From Flavobacterium hungaricum (GTDB lineage Bacteria; Bacteroidota; Bacteroidia; Flavobacteriales; Flavobacteriaceae): 64,000 nt of DNA. The notes under the pieces were generated by a model. That model was not told the DNA's origin. It did no database searches and worked only from the letters and a program-made list of their open reading frames with translations. A program made the translations under genes and the position numbers. Shown piece after piece: positions 45,829 to 54,967 of the stretch; positions within the stretch are counted from its first letter, which is position 1, and every line of letters starts with the position of its first letter. The stretch is taken from contig NZ_PRDM01000001.1 of NCBI RefSeq assembly GCF_015182285.1, forward strand, positions 124,001-188,000, written 5' to 3'.

Positions 45829-46263
45829 TTAAATACTTTTTAATTTAAGCAGTTTTTTAGATAGCCATTTTAAGGCAAGAATATCATACTCAATCCTTCT
45901 TTTGGATAAATCTTTCACAATATTGTAGGTTTGTAAATGGCATCGTTTCAGTTTTTCTTTTTTACCACAAAAACAATTATCATTCCTATTCATTTTTTGG
46001 GTGTTGAGAAAAGACAATAAGTTTATTACTTCTTCAATGGCTTCCATTTCAAAAAGCTCTTGGTAGAACTGTAAGATTCCTTCAGCTCCATGTTCATAAT
46101 CTCCATTTGCCCATTCTTCTTCACTGTCAAAATATAACTGATTAGCCAAATAAGGAACAACTAGTAGTTCCAAATGCTCAGGCAAATATACTTGAAAGTT
46201 TAACTCGCTACTGTTCAAAATTAATTCATAAGAATAGAGTAGATAGAACAAGATTGATAAGGT
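45829..46263 (-). pseudogene. SEC-C motif protein, N-terminally truncated
   Basis: An open frame of about 144 codons ends with the SEC-C zinc motif RNDNCFCGKKEKLKRCH (C-x-C and C-H), which is typical of small metal-binding tails. It has no ATG near its 5' end; the frame opens at a stop near 46264 and the first codons are LTLSILFYLLYSYELIL. In full-length relatives this domain follows a longer N-terminal part, so the gene has been cut at about 46250. A fragment of another gene lies on the opposite strand there. The remnant is probably not expressed. Confidence 0.7.
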
Positions 46264-46426
46264 TAATTATAAATATGTATTCCATCCAGAGTCGTATGTC
46301 TACCACGCTATTGAGATAGATTTTGAAATAAATGATTTAAGTGAACTACAAATTTCAGTTCAGAATCTAATAGGTAGATTAATAGAGAAAAGTCGTGAAC
46401 ATACAGATAAGCTAGCTTTCAAATAA
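46248..46426 (+). pseudogene. C-terminal gene fragment at module border
   Basis: An open frame with no start codon, ending in a stop at 46424-46426, encodes about 59 residues (NKIDKVNYKYVFHPESYVYH ... HTDKLAFK). It appears to be the last part of a lost gene. Together with the truncated SEC-C gene on the other strand it marks a likely junction between the restriction module and the conjugative region. Confidence 0.5.
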
Positions 46427-46447
46427 ATGTTAAATTTCGGCTATTTG

Positions 46448-46873
46448 TTATCTGGTGTACAGTGATTTTAAGATGTTCAAAAAACTACACAACCATCTCT
46501 GTATAATAAACCTCTGTCGACATAACGGCGCAGGGTCAATATAGGTCACTGAAATCTTTTTAATGTAGTCTTCGATTGCCGATCCTGTCAGTTTGTTGAT
46601 CTCTTCTCTTTTCTGCTGCACCATTTCCTCAATCCGCTCCTCAGTTAATATTGTTCCAGCTTCAGCGGATCTACTTCGGATTAATTCTCGTATAAAATCT
46701 CTTTCTTCAGCAATACACTGTGTTATGTAATTTCCGTATTCCTGTTCTGGATCGAAAAAGTCATCAGGGTCATTATATTGTATGAATTCGGTTTTGGAAT
46801 ACAGCTTCTGCATAAATCTATTAAGCAGATCTTCGGTGCTCATGCCGTTGAAATAATCGATATCCTGTTTCAT
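46448..46873 (-). CDS. Unknown acidic protein after the SRAP gene
   Basis: About 141 residues from the ATG at 46871-46873 (MKQDIDYFNGMSTEDLL); the longer frame would overlap the previous gene. It is rich in Glu and Arg with no clear fold. LNRFMQKLYSKTEFIQYND and LIRSRSAEAGTILTEERIEEMVQQKREEI are helical. It lies just after the SRAP gene on the same strand. The C-terminus (CRQRFIIQRWLCSFLNILKSL) may be hydrophobic by chance from the junction at 46.4 kb. Function is unknown. Confidence 0.6.
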   Translation of the reverse strand: MKQDIDYFNGMSTEDLLNRFMQKLYSKTEFIQYNDPDDFFDPEQEYGNYITQCIAEERDFIRELIRSRSAEAGTILTEERIEEMVQQKREEINKLTGSAIEDYIKKISVTYIDPAPLCRQRFIIQRWLCSFLNILKSLYTR

Positions 46874-46883
46874 AGAGTCAATA

Positions 46884-47510
46884 TTAATTTGACGGAAGTG
46901 CAATTAAGTTTCCTTCGTAGGGAAAGGCAAATTCGGTGATGGCAACAGACTGGTCCAGCCAAGCTGTTTCATCCTGCTTTTTAAGCATTATAGGCATCCT
47001 GTGTTTATGGTTGTGAACATAATCCATTATTTTATTGGCCTTAGTGGTCACCATGGTGTAGGTATTTTTAATCTCATCCGTTACCGGATCAGTCCATGTT
47101 GAGTACAAGCCTGCAAAGGTGAAGATTTCATCATCCTGCGAATTGATCTGGTACTTGTCCTTGCTTTTTCCTTTTTCATCATTCCAGTGCCATTCATAAT
47201 AGGCTGAAGCGATTATCAGGCAGCGGTTATGGGTTATATTTTTGAACGATGCTTTCTCGTCAATGGTTTCAATGCGGGCATTAAGGGTGTTTTTTCTAAA
47301 CTCAATGTCTTTTGCCCAGGAAGGCAGAAGCCCCCAGGTGTAATCCGTTGTGATGAGATGGGGAGAGGAATTTAGTATCACAGGTATGTTGGGATGCGAA
47401 AAACCGTTTATAAAATCCGACTGCAGATAAGTCTCTTCATTATCGAGTTCTGCATTAAAGCGTCTTTTGAGATCTTCTATAGAGGCATTCTGCTGGGTAT
47501 AATAACACAT
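46884..47510 (-). CDS. SOS-associated SRAP peptidase (YedK/HMCES-like)
   Basis: A 208-residue SRAP protein. The catalytic Cys2 (MCYYTQ) forms a thiazolidine link with abasic sites in single-stranded DNA. Other active-site parts are NARIET (~77-82), YYEWHW (~104-109) and HRMPIML (~170). It protects abasic sites during replication. In this element it is encoded with a DnaE-type and a Y-family polymerase (transcribed dinB, dnaE, then this gene), forming a DNA-damage tolerance cassette. It starts about 290 bp after the dnaE stop. Confidence 0.93.
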   Translation of the reverse strand: MCYYTQQNASIEDLKRRFNAELDNEETYLQSDFINGFSHPNIPVILNSSPHLITTDYTWGLLPSWAKDIEFRKNTLNARIETIDEKASFKNITHNRCLIIASAYYEWHWNDEKGKSKDKYQINSQDDEIFTFAGLYSTWTDPVTDEIKNTYTMVTTKANKIMDYVHNHKHRMPIMLKKQDETAWLDQSVAITEFAFPYEGNLIALPSN

Positions 47511-47800
47511 AATTTCCGTTTTAAGGCTGTTTTAAAAATGTCTTATCCTGATATTAGTATTGCCTTTTAAAGGCATTTGTCTTTTTTATACCGTTTAAGT
47601 TTGAAAAAACGGATCTTATGGAATTATGCCCAATAGACATCAAACGCATCGAAAGACTTTTAAAAGAAAATGAAAAGCGAAAACAAAAGCTTAGGAAAAT
47701 AAACAGCAGAAAACTGAGGTACTGCATGCTTGTTTTTCTATTTCTTTTTTTCTTCTCTATCAAATTTAATTCATTCTTAGGACTTTACATAAATAAATAT

Positions 47801-50800
47801 TCAAAATTTCATTCTGTGGCGCGGCAGATTAATTTCATGCTCCTGTGGATAAGGCTGGCGGTGGGTACTGCTGACATCCTGTTTGATATTGTGCTGTGTG
47901 GTATACCTTTTTTCCGAGTCCGAATATCTTGGATCAGGTATGAAAGGCATTTTCGCCATTCGGGAAATAGTGATGGTCGGAAAATGATAGTCAATTTCCA
48001 CGGTTCCTAAAAGCAGATAACATCCGCCTCCCTGAAATGGATTATTTACCAGACTATCCGGGAAATGCGCCGTATCAAAATAAGCCCCCTCATTATCAAT
48101 CCATGTCCCGAAATACATATTGCCCCTTTTGGTTGGGACCTGCTTGGTTGAAATGAGGTAAGCCAGCATGCGGACCTGCTTTTTATGGTATTTGAGAAGG
48201 TCGCGCACCATCACATCTCCGCGGTGTCTGGTCTGCAGCAGATCAAAAACGGTGCAGGAAATGGGAAAATTCAAAAGCTCGATTTCATCAAAGGCATCCT
48301 CAAATACAGAGCGCTCCAGGACAGGCAGCTTAAATTCTTTGGCGGGCTGCTCAATGAGCATAAGCCCGCGGTTTTCCGGTTTGAAATTGTTCATCAAAAG
48401 GCTAACCTGAACCAGCAGCTGGTTTTTGTTTTTTCCGGTAAAGCGGAAAGCGCCGATAAAAATAAGCACTTTTATATTCTCAATGCCCATGGGCACCCTG
48501 TTTATGAAATCCTCGAGCGATTTATAAACGCCGTTTCTTTCTCGTTCAAAAGAAATGAACTGCGAGAGTTTGGAATCAAGGCCCTGCAGGTGCATAAAAC
48601 CCAGATAGATATCGGTGCCGTAAAGAGCAGTCTCATATCCGCTTTTATTAACGCAGGGAGTATGGATAACAGCGCCGGCCATTCTGGCTTCGTGCACATA
48701 GATTTCAGTTCTGTAAAATCCTCCCTGATTATTGATCACAGCAACCATAAATTCAACAGGGTAGTGCACCTTCAAATAAAGGCTCTGGTAGCTTTCAACG
48801 GCGTAGGATGCCGAGTGCGCCTTACAGAAGGAATAACCTGCAAAGGATTCTATCTGGCGGTAGATTTCCTGGCTCAGCTCTTCGGGATGCCCTTTTGCGG
48901 CGGCTGAAATAAAGAAATCGTCCTTTACTTTCTGCAGCGCGGCTTTTGACCGGCCTTTACCCGACATAGCACGCCTTAGGATATCTCCGTCGGCTGCTGA
49001 GAGTCCGCCGTAATGCAGGGCAATTTTGATCACGTCTTCCTGATACACCATAATCCCGTAGGTTTCTCCAAGCTCCTTTTCAAAAACCGGATGAAAGTAT
49101 TCAAATTTTGACGGGTTGTTATGTCGGAAGATATATTCCTTCATCATTCCCGACTGCGCCACTCCGGGACGGATAATCGATGATGCGGCCACAAGTGTTT
49201 TATAGTTGTCGCATTTCAGGCGGCGCAACAGTCCGCGCATGGCCGGGCTTTCAATGTAAAAACATCCTATTGTTCGTCCCTCGGCAAGATACACGTTTGC
49301 GGACTGTTCGTTTTTTGATAATGAGGTATCCCGAATATTGATTCGAAGGCCTCTGTTTTTCTCAATTAGTTTTACCGTATCATCAATATGGCCAATCCCT
49401 CTCTGACTGAGGATATCAAATTTTTCAAATCCGATATCCTCAGCGGTGTGCATATCAAAGAGCACGATAGGGAATCCTTTTGGAGGCATTTCCAGCGGCG
49501 TGTAATTGGTCAGCGGTTCTTCCGAGATCAAAATCCCGCAGGAATGCATGCTGCGCATATTGGGATATTTCTCGAGCATCATGCCGTATTCCTGCACCAG
49601 CTTGATAATAGAATTCGGTTCATGGAATTTCATAGGATTTTTGGCCAGTAGGTCTAGCTCGTCTTTGGGAAGTCCGAAAACCTTGCCGACTTCCCGGAAA
49701 ATCGAGCGGTATTTGAATTCTACATTGGTACCGCAGAAAGCCACATTCTCATAACCGTAGCGGTCGAAGATGTATTTTAAGATTACATCACGCTCTTTCC
49801 AGCTCCAGTCGATGTCAAAATCGGGAGGGCTTTTACGGTTCTCATTGAGGAACCGCTCGAAATACAGATCAAGTTCCAAAGGGCAGATGTCTGTTATTCC
49901 CAGACAGTAGGCAATTATGCTGTTGGCACCGGATCCCCTTCCGATATGAAGGAAACCCCGGCTGTTGCTGTAGCGTATGATATCCCAGGTAATGAGAAAA
50001 TAGCCGCTGAATTCAAGGTCATTGATTACTTTGAGCTCTTTCTCCACGCGCGCTTTTGCCTGGTCATTATGTCGTCCGTAACGCCATGCCAGACCTTCTT
50101 CGGCCAGCGTGGTCAGAAGGGCAATGTCCCCAGCCTTATTTTTGGTGTAATGTTTTTTGTTTTTGGGGCTTTCGAAATCATACTGAAAATTGCAGTGTTC
50201 GATGACATACAGGGTATTGTGGATGATCTCAGGATAATCTTTATACAGGACGATAAGTTTCGCTTCGGGCATCATCATATCCGATTTTCTGCAGCAGTCA
50301 TCAGGCCCAAGTTTGGACAGAAGCTCATTGAGGTCAACGGCGCGCAGGATCCGGTGCAGGTTGTATTCCCTTTTGGTACGGAATACCACAGGCTGCAGGA
50401 TAATCATTTTGGAAATCTTCTTTTTAAGTTCTGGCATAAAAAGCCTGCCGAGCTGGTCAGGCTCAATTCCAATAAATTCATTTTCGCCGAGCTCTGCAGG
50501 TGCATTTTCCAGTGTATAGATAAAATAAACCGATTCAAAAGACGGAGCTTTTACTGGCAGGGGATTTCCGCTGAAATTATGATCGGTCAGAAAGCGGTTC
50601 ATCCGGGCAAGTCCTGCTGCATTTTGGGCAAGTCCAATATAACGCAATTTGTGCCTGCATCGGAATTCTATACCGACAAGCGGTTTTATGCCTGAGGCTT
50701 CACAGCCTTTTATAAAATCATAAATCCCAGTTACGGTATTAATGTCGGTCAAGGCTGCTGCCGTGACACCGCACTGTGCTGCCTGTTTTATCAGATCATC

Positions 50801-50854
50801 CAGCGGAATAGTGCCGTAGCGCAGGGAATGATAGGAGTGGCAGTTGAGAAACAT
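47801..50854 (-). CDS. dnaE: DnaE-type DNA polymerase III alpha subunit (DnaE2-like)
   Basis: A 1017-residue C-family polymerase, shorter than the chromosomal ~1400-residue enzyme in Bacteroidetes and near the size of DnaE2/ImuC. It has an N-terminal PHP domain (LNCHSYHSLRYG, ALTDINTVTG) and the catalytic motif SPPDFDIDW (about 342-350). The finger and C-terminal domains are present. The stop of the dinB gene lies 4 bp before its start. DnaE2 normally works with a Y-family protein in translesion synthesis, and the gene order here supports the same role for the mobile element. Confidence 0.92.
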   Translation of the reverse strand: MFLNCHSYHSLRYGTIPLDDLIKQAAQCGVTAAALTDINTVTGIYDFIKGCEASGIKPLVGIEFRCRHKLRYIGLAQNAAGLARMNRFLTDHNFSGNPLPVKAPSFESVYFIYTLENAPAELGENEFIGIEPDQLGRLFMPELKKKISKMIILQPVVFRTKREYNLHRILRAVDLNELLSKLGPDDCCRKSDMMMPEAKLIVLYKDYPEIIHNTLYVIEHCNFQYDFESPKNKKHYTKNKAGDIALLTTLAEEGLAWRYGRHNDQAKARVEKELKVINDLEFSGYFLITWDIIRYSNSRGFLHIGRGSGANSIIAYCLGITDICPLELDLYFERFLNENRKSPPDFDIDWSWKERDVILKYIFDRYGYENVAFCGTNVEFKYRSIFREVGKVFGLPKDELDLLAKNPMKFHEPNSIIKLVQEYGMMLEKYPNMRSMHSCGILISEEPLTNYTPLEMPPKGFPIVLFDMHTAEDIGFEKFDILSQRGIGHIDDTVKLIEKNRGLRINIRDTSLSKNEQSANVYLAEGRTIGCFYIESPAMRGLLRRLKCDNYKTLVAASSIIRPGVAQSGMMKEYIFRHNNPSKFEYFHPVFEKELGETYGIMVYQEDVIKIALHYGGLSAADGDILRRAMSGKGRSKAALQKVKDDFFISAAAKGHPEELSQEIYRQIESFAGYSFCKAHSASYAVESYQSLYLKVHYPVEFMVAVINNQGGFYRTEIYVHEARMAGAVIHTPCVNKSGYETALYGTDIYLGFMHLQGLDSKLSQFISFERERNGVYKSLEDFINRVPMGIENIKVLIFIGAFRFTGKNKNQLLVQVSLLMNNFKPENRGLMLIEQPAKEFKLPVLERSVFEDAFDEIELLNFPISCTVFDLLQTRHRGDVMVRDLLKYHKKQVRMLAYLISTKQVPTKRGNMYFGTWIDNEGAYFDTAHFPDSLVNNPFQGGGCYLLLGTVEIDYHFPTITISRMAKMPFIPDPRYSDSEKRYTTQHNIKQDVSSTHRQPYPQEHEINLPRHRMKF

Positions 50855-50857
50855 GAT

Positions 50858-52039
50858 TTATTTTTTACGTTTTAAAATTTCGTCTTTATTGTTGGGTTTG
50901 AAAGATGCTCCAGCGCATCTCATCACGGCATCAAATCCGTAACGGGTCTTCATTCTGTCCATAGCCTGATACAGGGAAAGAATTTCTTCGGTATCATTGA
51001 ATAGGTCAATCTGGTAGGTTCCCCTGACTAGTCCGCTGAACCGCACTCCGATCAGACGCAGCCTCATGCGGCGCTGGTAGAGCTTGGTAAAAAGATCAGT
51101 GACGGTCTGGGTTAGAAGATGATCCGCTGAGGTGTACTGGACTCTGGACTGCTTGGTTTCGGTATCAAAATTGGCGTATCTTATTTTGACGGTCACCGTT
51201 GAGGTGAGCCATTCTTCAGCTCGCAGCTGATAAGCCAGTTTTTCCACCATGCCCTGAAGGATTCTGTTTAGTTTTAATACATCAATGGTGTCCTGTGAAA
51301 AGGTATGCTCGGTTGAAATTGATTTTCTTTCCGTATAAGGCTCTACAGGATTGTTGTCAATTCCATTGGCTTTTTTCCAGAGTTCTGTTCCGTTTTTGCC
51401 GATCATCTGCTGCAGGGATTCGGCAGGCATTTCAGAGAGTGTGCGGATGGTGCGGATGCCGATGCGGGAAAGAAGCTCAAAGGTTTTCTGGCCGACCATT
51501 GGAATCTTGCGGATGGAAAGCGGATTTAAAAAAGACTGCACCAGATGCTCGGGAATTTCAAGGTTCTGCTTCTGTTTGCCTTCACCGGTGCCGATTTTCG
51601 ATACGGTTTTGTTGACCGAAAGCGCAAAGGTTAGGGGAAGTCCTGTTTCTTTTGTGATGCGCTGGGCGAGCTCATCTGTCCATCTGTAGCTGCCATAGAA
51701 TTTATCCATGCCAGTGATGTCCAGATAAAATTCATCGATGCTGGCTTTTTCCACTACGGGTGCTTTTTCCTGAATGATTTCTGTAATGTCATGTGAAAGC
51801 CTGGAGTAGAGCTCCATGTCGCCTTTCATAATTTTGGCCTGAGGGCAGAGCTTCATGGCCATATGGATCGGCATGGCCGAGCGCACGCCGAATTTTCGGG
51901 CTTCGTAAGAGCACGAAGCCACAACACCTCTCTCACCGCCTCCAATGATAAGCGGTATGCCGTTAAGTTCAGAATTTGTCAGTCTTTCGCAGGATACGAA
52001 AAACGTGTTCATGTCGATGTGTACAATAGCCCGGCTCAT
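50858..52039 (-). CDS. dinB: Y-family DNA polymerase (DinB/PolIV-like)
   Basis: About 393 residues from the ATG at 52037-52039 (MSRAIVHIDMNTF). A longer frame begins upstream but precedes the predicted transcription start. The catalytic palm has HIDMNTFFVSCE and the acidic ASIDEFYLDITG. Thumb and little-finger domains follow (QMIGKNGTELWKKANGIDN; SIREV.. little finger from ~250). It inserts bases opposite damaged DNA. Downstream dnaE and SRAP genes form a cassette. The promoter at 52091-52120 belongs to it. Confidence 0.93.
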   Translation of the reverse strand: MSRAIVHIDMNTFFVSCERLTNSELNGIPLIIGGGERGVVASCSYEARKFGVRSAMPIHMAMKLCPQAKIMKGDMELYSRLSHDITEIIQEKAPVVEKASIDEFYLDITGMDKFYGSYRWTDELAQRITKETGLPLTFALSVNKTVSKIGTGEGKQKQNLEIPEHLVQSFLNPLSIRKIPMVGQKTFELLSRIGIRTIRTLSEMPAESLQQMIGKNGTELWKKANGIDNNPVEPYTERKSISTEHTFSQDTIDVLKLNRILQGMVEKLAYQLRAEEWLTSTVTVKIRYANFDTETKQSRVQYTSADHLLTQTVTDLFTKLYQRRMRLRLIGVRFSGLVRGTYQIDLFNDTEEILSLYQAMDRMKTRYGFDAVMRCAGASFKPNNKDEILKRKK

Positions 52040-52090
52040 AATCTTAATCATTTTATACAGATCAAAATTAGTACAGACAGCGACAATTCT

Positions 52091-52120
52091 CAAAAATAAA
52101 ATGTTCTAAATAATAACAAA
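52091..52120 (-). promoter_or_regulatory. Promoter of the dinB-dnaE cassette
   Basis: On the minus strand, TTTG (-33), an 18-base spacer, then TATTTTTG (-7) match the Bacteroidetes promoter consensus. Transcription would start about 45 bases before the ATG at 52039, supporting that start. Confidence 0.65.
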
Positions 52121-52150
52121 AATAAAAAAGCCTTATTTTTCGGGGCATAA

Positions 52151-52177
52151 AAAAAGCACCCAAATCGGTGCTTTTTT
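52151..52177. terminator. Hairpin terminator upstream of dinB
   Basis: AAAAAGCACC pairs with GGTGCTTTTTT around CAAATC. It has A/T runs on both sides and can end transcription of the small gene at 52209. Confidence 0.85.
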
Positions 52178-52208
52178 CCTTTATTAAGAATTTACGGAAG
52201 GATCAGAA

Positions 52209-52448
52209 TTATTCTGAAGCAGGTTCTTCGCCGATCGGCTGGCCTGCTGTTTTCTTCATCAGAATGTAAAAATCCCTTAAATGCCACCATGCCGGGCAGC
52301 GGTCTATCGGGCCGTTAAAATTTTTGATGGTGGTATAACAGCTGTTGAGAAAAACCTGAGTGTCGGTAATCTTCGCCCATTCGGTCCACACTACTTCCTT
52401 CGGCGGCGGATTGTTCTCAAAATATCGTTTTATTTCTTCATGATTCAT
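52209..52448 (-). CDS. Small protein, DUF6965-like
   Basis: A 79-residue soluble protein. It resembles the DUF6965 family of short proteins in Bacteroidetes mobile elements, with a typical spacing of the YFENNPPPKEV start and a PAWWHLRDFYILMKK tail. No enzyme motif was found. It lies between radC and dinB. Confidence 0.7.
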   Translation of the reverse strand: MNHEEIKRYFENNPPPKEVVWTEWAKITDTQVFLNSCYTTIKNFNGPIDRCPAWWHLRDFYILMKKTAGQPIGEEPASE

Positions 52449-52506
52449 AGGGCAAAATTACTTAAAAAACCAGAACAGCACAAGGGCATGAAAGATGAAA
52501 ACGCCC

Positions 52507-52977
52507 TTAAAGGGCGCCTTCATCTGCAAAAGAGTAATAGGTCTCGGGTGTCACAATCAGGTGGTCGAGCAGCGGAATATCCAGCAGTTTTCCGGCATCC
52601 CGGATTTTTCGGGTCATATTTCTGTCGGCCTCGGAAGGTGATGTTTTTCCGGAGGGATGGTTGTGGGTGATAATGATCCCGACGGCGGCAGCTTTAAGGG
52701 CTGCAGCGAAAAGCAGGCGCATATCCACCACAGTTCCCGAGATGCCTCCTGAGGAAACCTCGTAGATTCCCAGAACCCTGTTGGACTGGCTGAGCAGCAG
52801 TACTTTGAACTGCTCAAAGAATTCTATCTTGCCGGGATCCCAGCTGTCGAGCAGTATGCGGTAAGCATCTCGGGAAGAGCTGATATAAGGCCTGTCGGCA
52901 CTTTTTACTTTGGTTTTATAGATCAGTTCGATTTCTGATACTTTCTGCCAGTCTGTGTTTTGATGTGCATTTTTCAT
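52507..52977 (-). CDS. radC: RadC-family JAMM-domain protein
   Basis: About 156 residues from the ATG at 52975-52977 (MKNAHQNTDWQKVSE). It has the JAMM metallohydrolase signature THNHPSGKTSPSEADRNMT, with all ligands (H-x-H, S, D). It lacks the helix-hairpin-helix of chromosomal RadC, as usual for the short RadC proteins carried by conjugative elements. Its role in the element is unknown; it is often found with anti-restriction and SSB genes. Confidence 0.92.
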   Translation of the reverse strand: MKNAHQNTDWQKVSEIELIYKTKVKSADRPYISSSRDAYRILLDSWDPGKIEFFEQFKVLLLSQSNRVLGIYEVSSGGISGTVVDMRLLFAAALKAAAVGIIITHNHPSGKTSPSEADRNMTRKIRDAGKLLDIPLLDHLIVTPETYYSFADEGAL

Positions 52978-53203
52978 AGCTGCTGTAGTTTTAAGATTAA
53001 TTACAGCACCGCTGAGCGGGCAGGGACGAGCGAACGCAGAAAGCAACGCAATAAAGCAGGAGCGCAGCCCTGCATTTATGGGGGAATTTTTTGCGGAGAA
53101 CCGAAAGCCGTGCCCGAACTTTGTGATGAAATTGACTTAACATTCCACAATAGCCCCTAAGCCGGGACTGCCCTGTACACCTTAAAGTGTCTGCGCGCCA
53201 AAA

Positions 53204-53228
53204 AAAAACCGCAGTGTAAAATCTGCGG
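53204..53228 (-). terminator. Terminator after pcfJ
   Basis: CCGCAG (53209-53214) pairs with CTGCGG (53223-53228), followed on the minus strand by nine T residues. It follows the PcfJ stop at 53247. Confidence 0.85.
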
Positions 53229-53246
53229 TATCAATAGTAAAATTGG

Positions 53247-54563
53247 TTAAGCAGGAGCAGTCTGCTTTTTTCGTTTCTTCAACCGTCCGGCAATCTCAGG
53301 CAGGTTTTTATTTATAATCCTAAGAATCCTGCCGTGATATTTAGTGGCTTTATTGCGAAGTCCCCTGCACTGGATAATTTCCATTCTCGAAAGGGATACT
53401 TCAATGGTTTCCACGGGTCTGTTTTCAATCTGCGCCGAGAGTATCAGGGAATCTTTCTTTTTATAATACTCGTTGGTAAATACGCAGTGCTGGAGCGTGT
53501 CGCCCTCTTGGAGAAAATCCTGCACACGGTCAAGGACTTTTATGGTAAGGTCATTATCGGTAAAAGAAAGTCCGAAGAACTGTTTTTTATCATTTTCATA
53601 AATCGGCTCTGCTTTCTGTATTTCAGCACGCATCTGCGCAAGATGTTTCCTGCGCTGAATATTCCTTTTTTTAGCAACAAGCCTGTCATGCGCCTGGTCT
53701 AAATTTTCGGGGCAGACAAGAGCAGGGGAGCTTAGGTCTTTTTTAAACCATCGGAGCAGGGCAATATAATCCTCCCAAATTTTGATGTCCTGAATCTGAT
53801 AACGCTGTTTAAGGCAGGTTTTTACTGCCTGCCAGTTTTTACGCAGGTGCTGTTCATGGGAAGTGAGGTAATGTTTCAGCAGAGAAGTCTGAGAACTTTT
53901 TAAAAGGGTTTCTGCAATGCTGTCCTTTAACAGGGCGGTAAAGAGTATCTGCGGGGCAATGCCATAGTTGGAAGTCTTAAAACCGTTTCTTTTTAAAAGC
54001 GGAATCACTTTCATGTGCGGATAAACCTTGTAGGGATTGATGCGGTATTTTGAGGAGTTCTGAAAATCCTTTGGACGGATTTCTAAAGAGGAATAGTACT
54101 GCCATGCATCATAGGCATTGGAAAAAACATTGGTGCTTCTTGAGATGGTGCGCACTTCCCCTTTTGGATTTATCCAATGCTGCATGACTTCGGTATGGGA
54201 ATAGTCAGGAAGAAAATTCTTTTTCATGTTTTTATGCGAGCAGATGATGCGCACCACCTGATACCCAGAGCAGGTATCGGTGAGGGCGAAGTATTCAATT
54301 TCCCTAAAATGCACCTGATTGTGCTGATGCATTTTAAGTTTCCCCTTACAGGAGGCGCATTTGATAAACTTCTGGCAGGACAGGCTTTGGCTGTCAGGTT
54401 TCCATAAATGGGTACATTCCAGACAATGGAATTTCCCTCGTGAGAGTACCGCCCATTTCAGGAAAATATTTTTTTCCGCCCACTGATGCATCTGCGCAGT
54501 AATGGGCACAAGGGTGGTGCTTAAGGCGCTGATTTCTTTTTCTATAACTGTTTTGGGTATCAT
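53247..54563 (-). CDS. pcfJ: PcfJ-like protein of conjugative elements
   Basis: A 438-residue protein with the PcfJ domain in its C-terminal part (RVQDFLQEGDTLQHCVFTNEYYKKKDSLILSAQ and VSLSRMEIIQCRGLRNK, about 345-410). An N-terminal zinc-ribbon (CLECTHLWKPDSQ ... CASCKG) suggests DNA or RNA binding. PcfJ proteins occur in conjugative and phage-like elements; the mechanism is unknown. It overlaps pcfK by 4 bp, so they are co-translated. Confidence 0.9.
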   Translation of the reverse strand: MIPKTVIEKEISALSTTLVPITAQMHQWAEKNIFLKWAVLSRGKFHCLECTHLWKPDSQSLSCQKFIKCASCKGKLKMHQHNQVHFREIEYFALTDTCSGYQVVRIICSHKNMKKNFLPDYSHTEVMQHWINPKGEVRTISRSTNVFSNAYDAWQYYSSLEIRPKDFQNSSKYRINPYKVYPHMKVIPLLKRNGFKTSNYGIAPQILFTALLKDSIAETLLKSSQTSLLKHYLTSHEQHLRKNWQAVKTCLKQRYQIQDIKIWEDYIALLRWFKKDLSSPALVCPENLDQAHDRLVAKKRNIQRRKHLAQMRAEIQKAEPIYENDKKQFFGLSFTDNDLTIKVLDRVQDFLQEGDTLQHCVFTNEYYKKKDSLILSAQIENRPVETIEVSLSRMEIIQCRGLRNKATKYHGRILRIINKNLPEIAGRLKKRKKQTAPA

Positions 54564-54940
54564 AAGTCAAAGAGTGTTAGGGTTTTCTGTACAGGATTCA
54601 CGGATTGTACTGCCACTGTTTTTTGAACTGTGCTTTGAGATACTGCGGTGGCAGTTGAGAACAAATCAGGTTTTACAGGCGGGCTTACTGCAACTCTGCA
54701 TTGAATAGTGGCAGGTGTTCCAATACTGTCGTCTGTGTAGTACTTCACAGCCATGTCAAAGATTTCCTGATTGTCAAAGGCGCATTCCCCTGTTTTTTTG
54801 ATCTCGCCGAAAATGTAATGGAAACAGCTTTCCATGTTTTTGCTTTCTTTTTTATAGTCCTCTGAAAACAGGGGATCGTTCTGCGCTTTTTCGCTCAGGT
54901 AGCTTTCTATGGCGGTTTTAAATTTTTCTGATGCTTTCAT
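54560..54940 (-). CDS. pcfK: PcfK-like protein
   Basis: A 126-residue protein of the PcfK family. The N-terminal helical part (FKTAIESYLSEKAQNDPLF to CAFDNQEIFDMAVKYYTDD) is typical. The C-terminal ~45 residues are a low-complexity, Val/Thr/Gln-rich tail. It is always next to PcfJ in this type of element and is of unknown function. It starts 28 bp after the next upstream gene. Confidence 0.88.
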   Translation of the reverse strand: MKASEKFKTAIESYLSEKAQNDPLFSEDYKKESKNMESCFHYIFGEIKKTGECAFDNQEIFDMAVKYYTDDSIGTPATIQCRVAVSPPVKPDLFSTATAVSQSTVQKTVAVQSVNPVQKTLTLFDL

Positions 54941-54967
54941 AAAGGAAGATTTAAGATTGAAAAAGCG

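Noticed and set aside
47618..48010. Plus-strand frame of 130 codons overlapping the dnaE end
   Set aside because: Its second half is antisense to dnaE and the first half is a low-complexity hydrophobic run; no support.
48185..50695. Several long plus-strand frames inside dnaE
   Set aside because: Antisense shadows of a gene with GC-richer coding bias; no own motifs.
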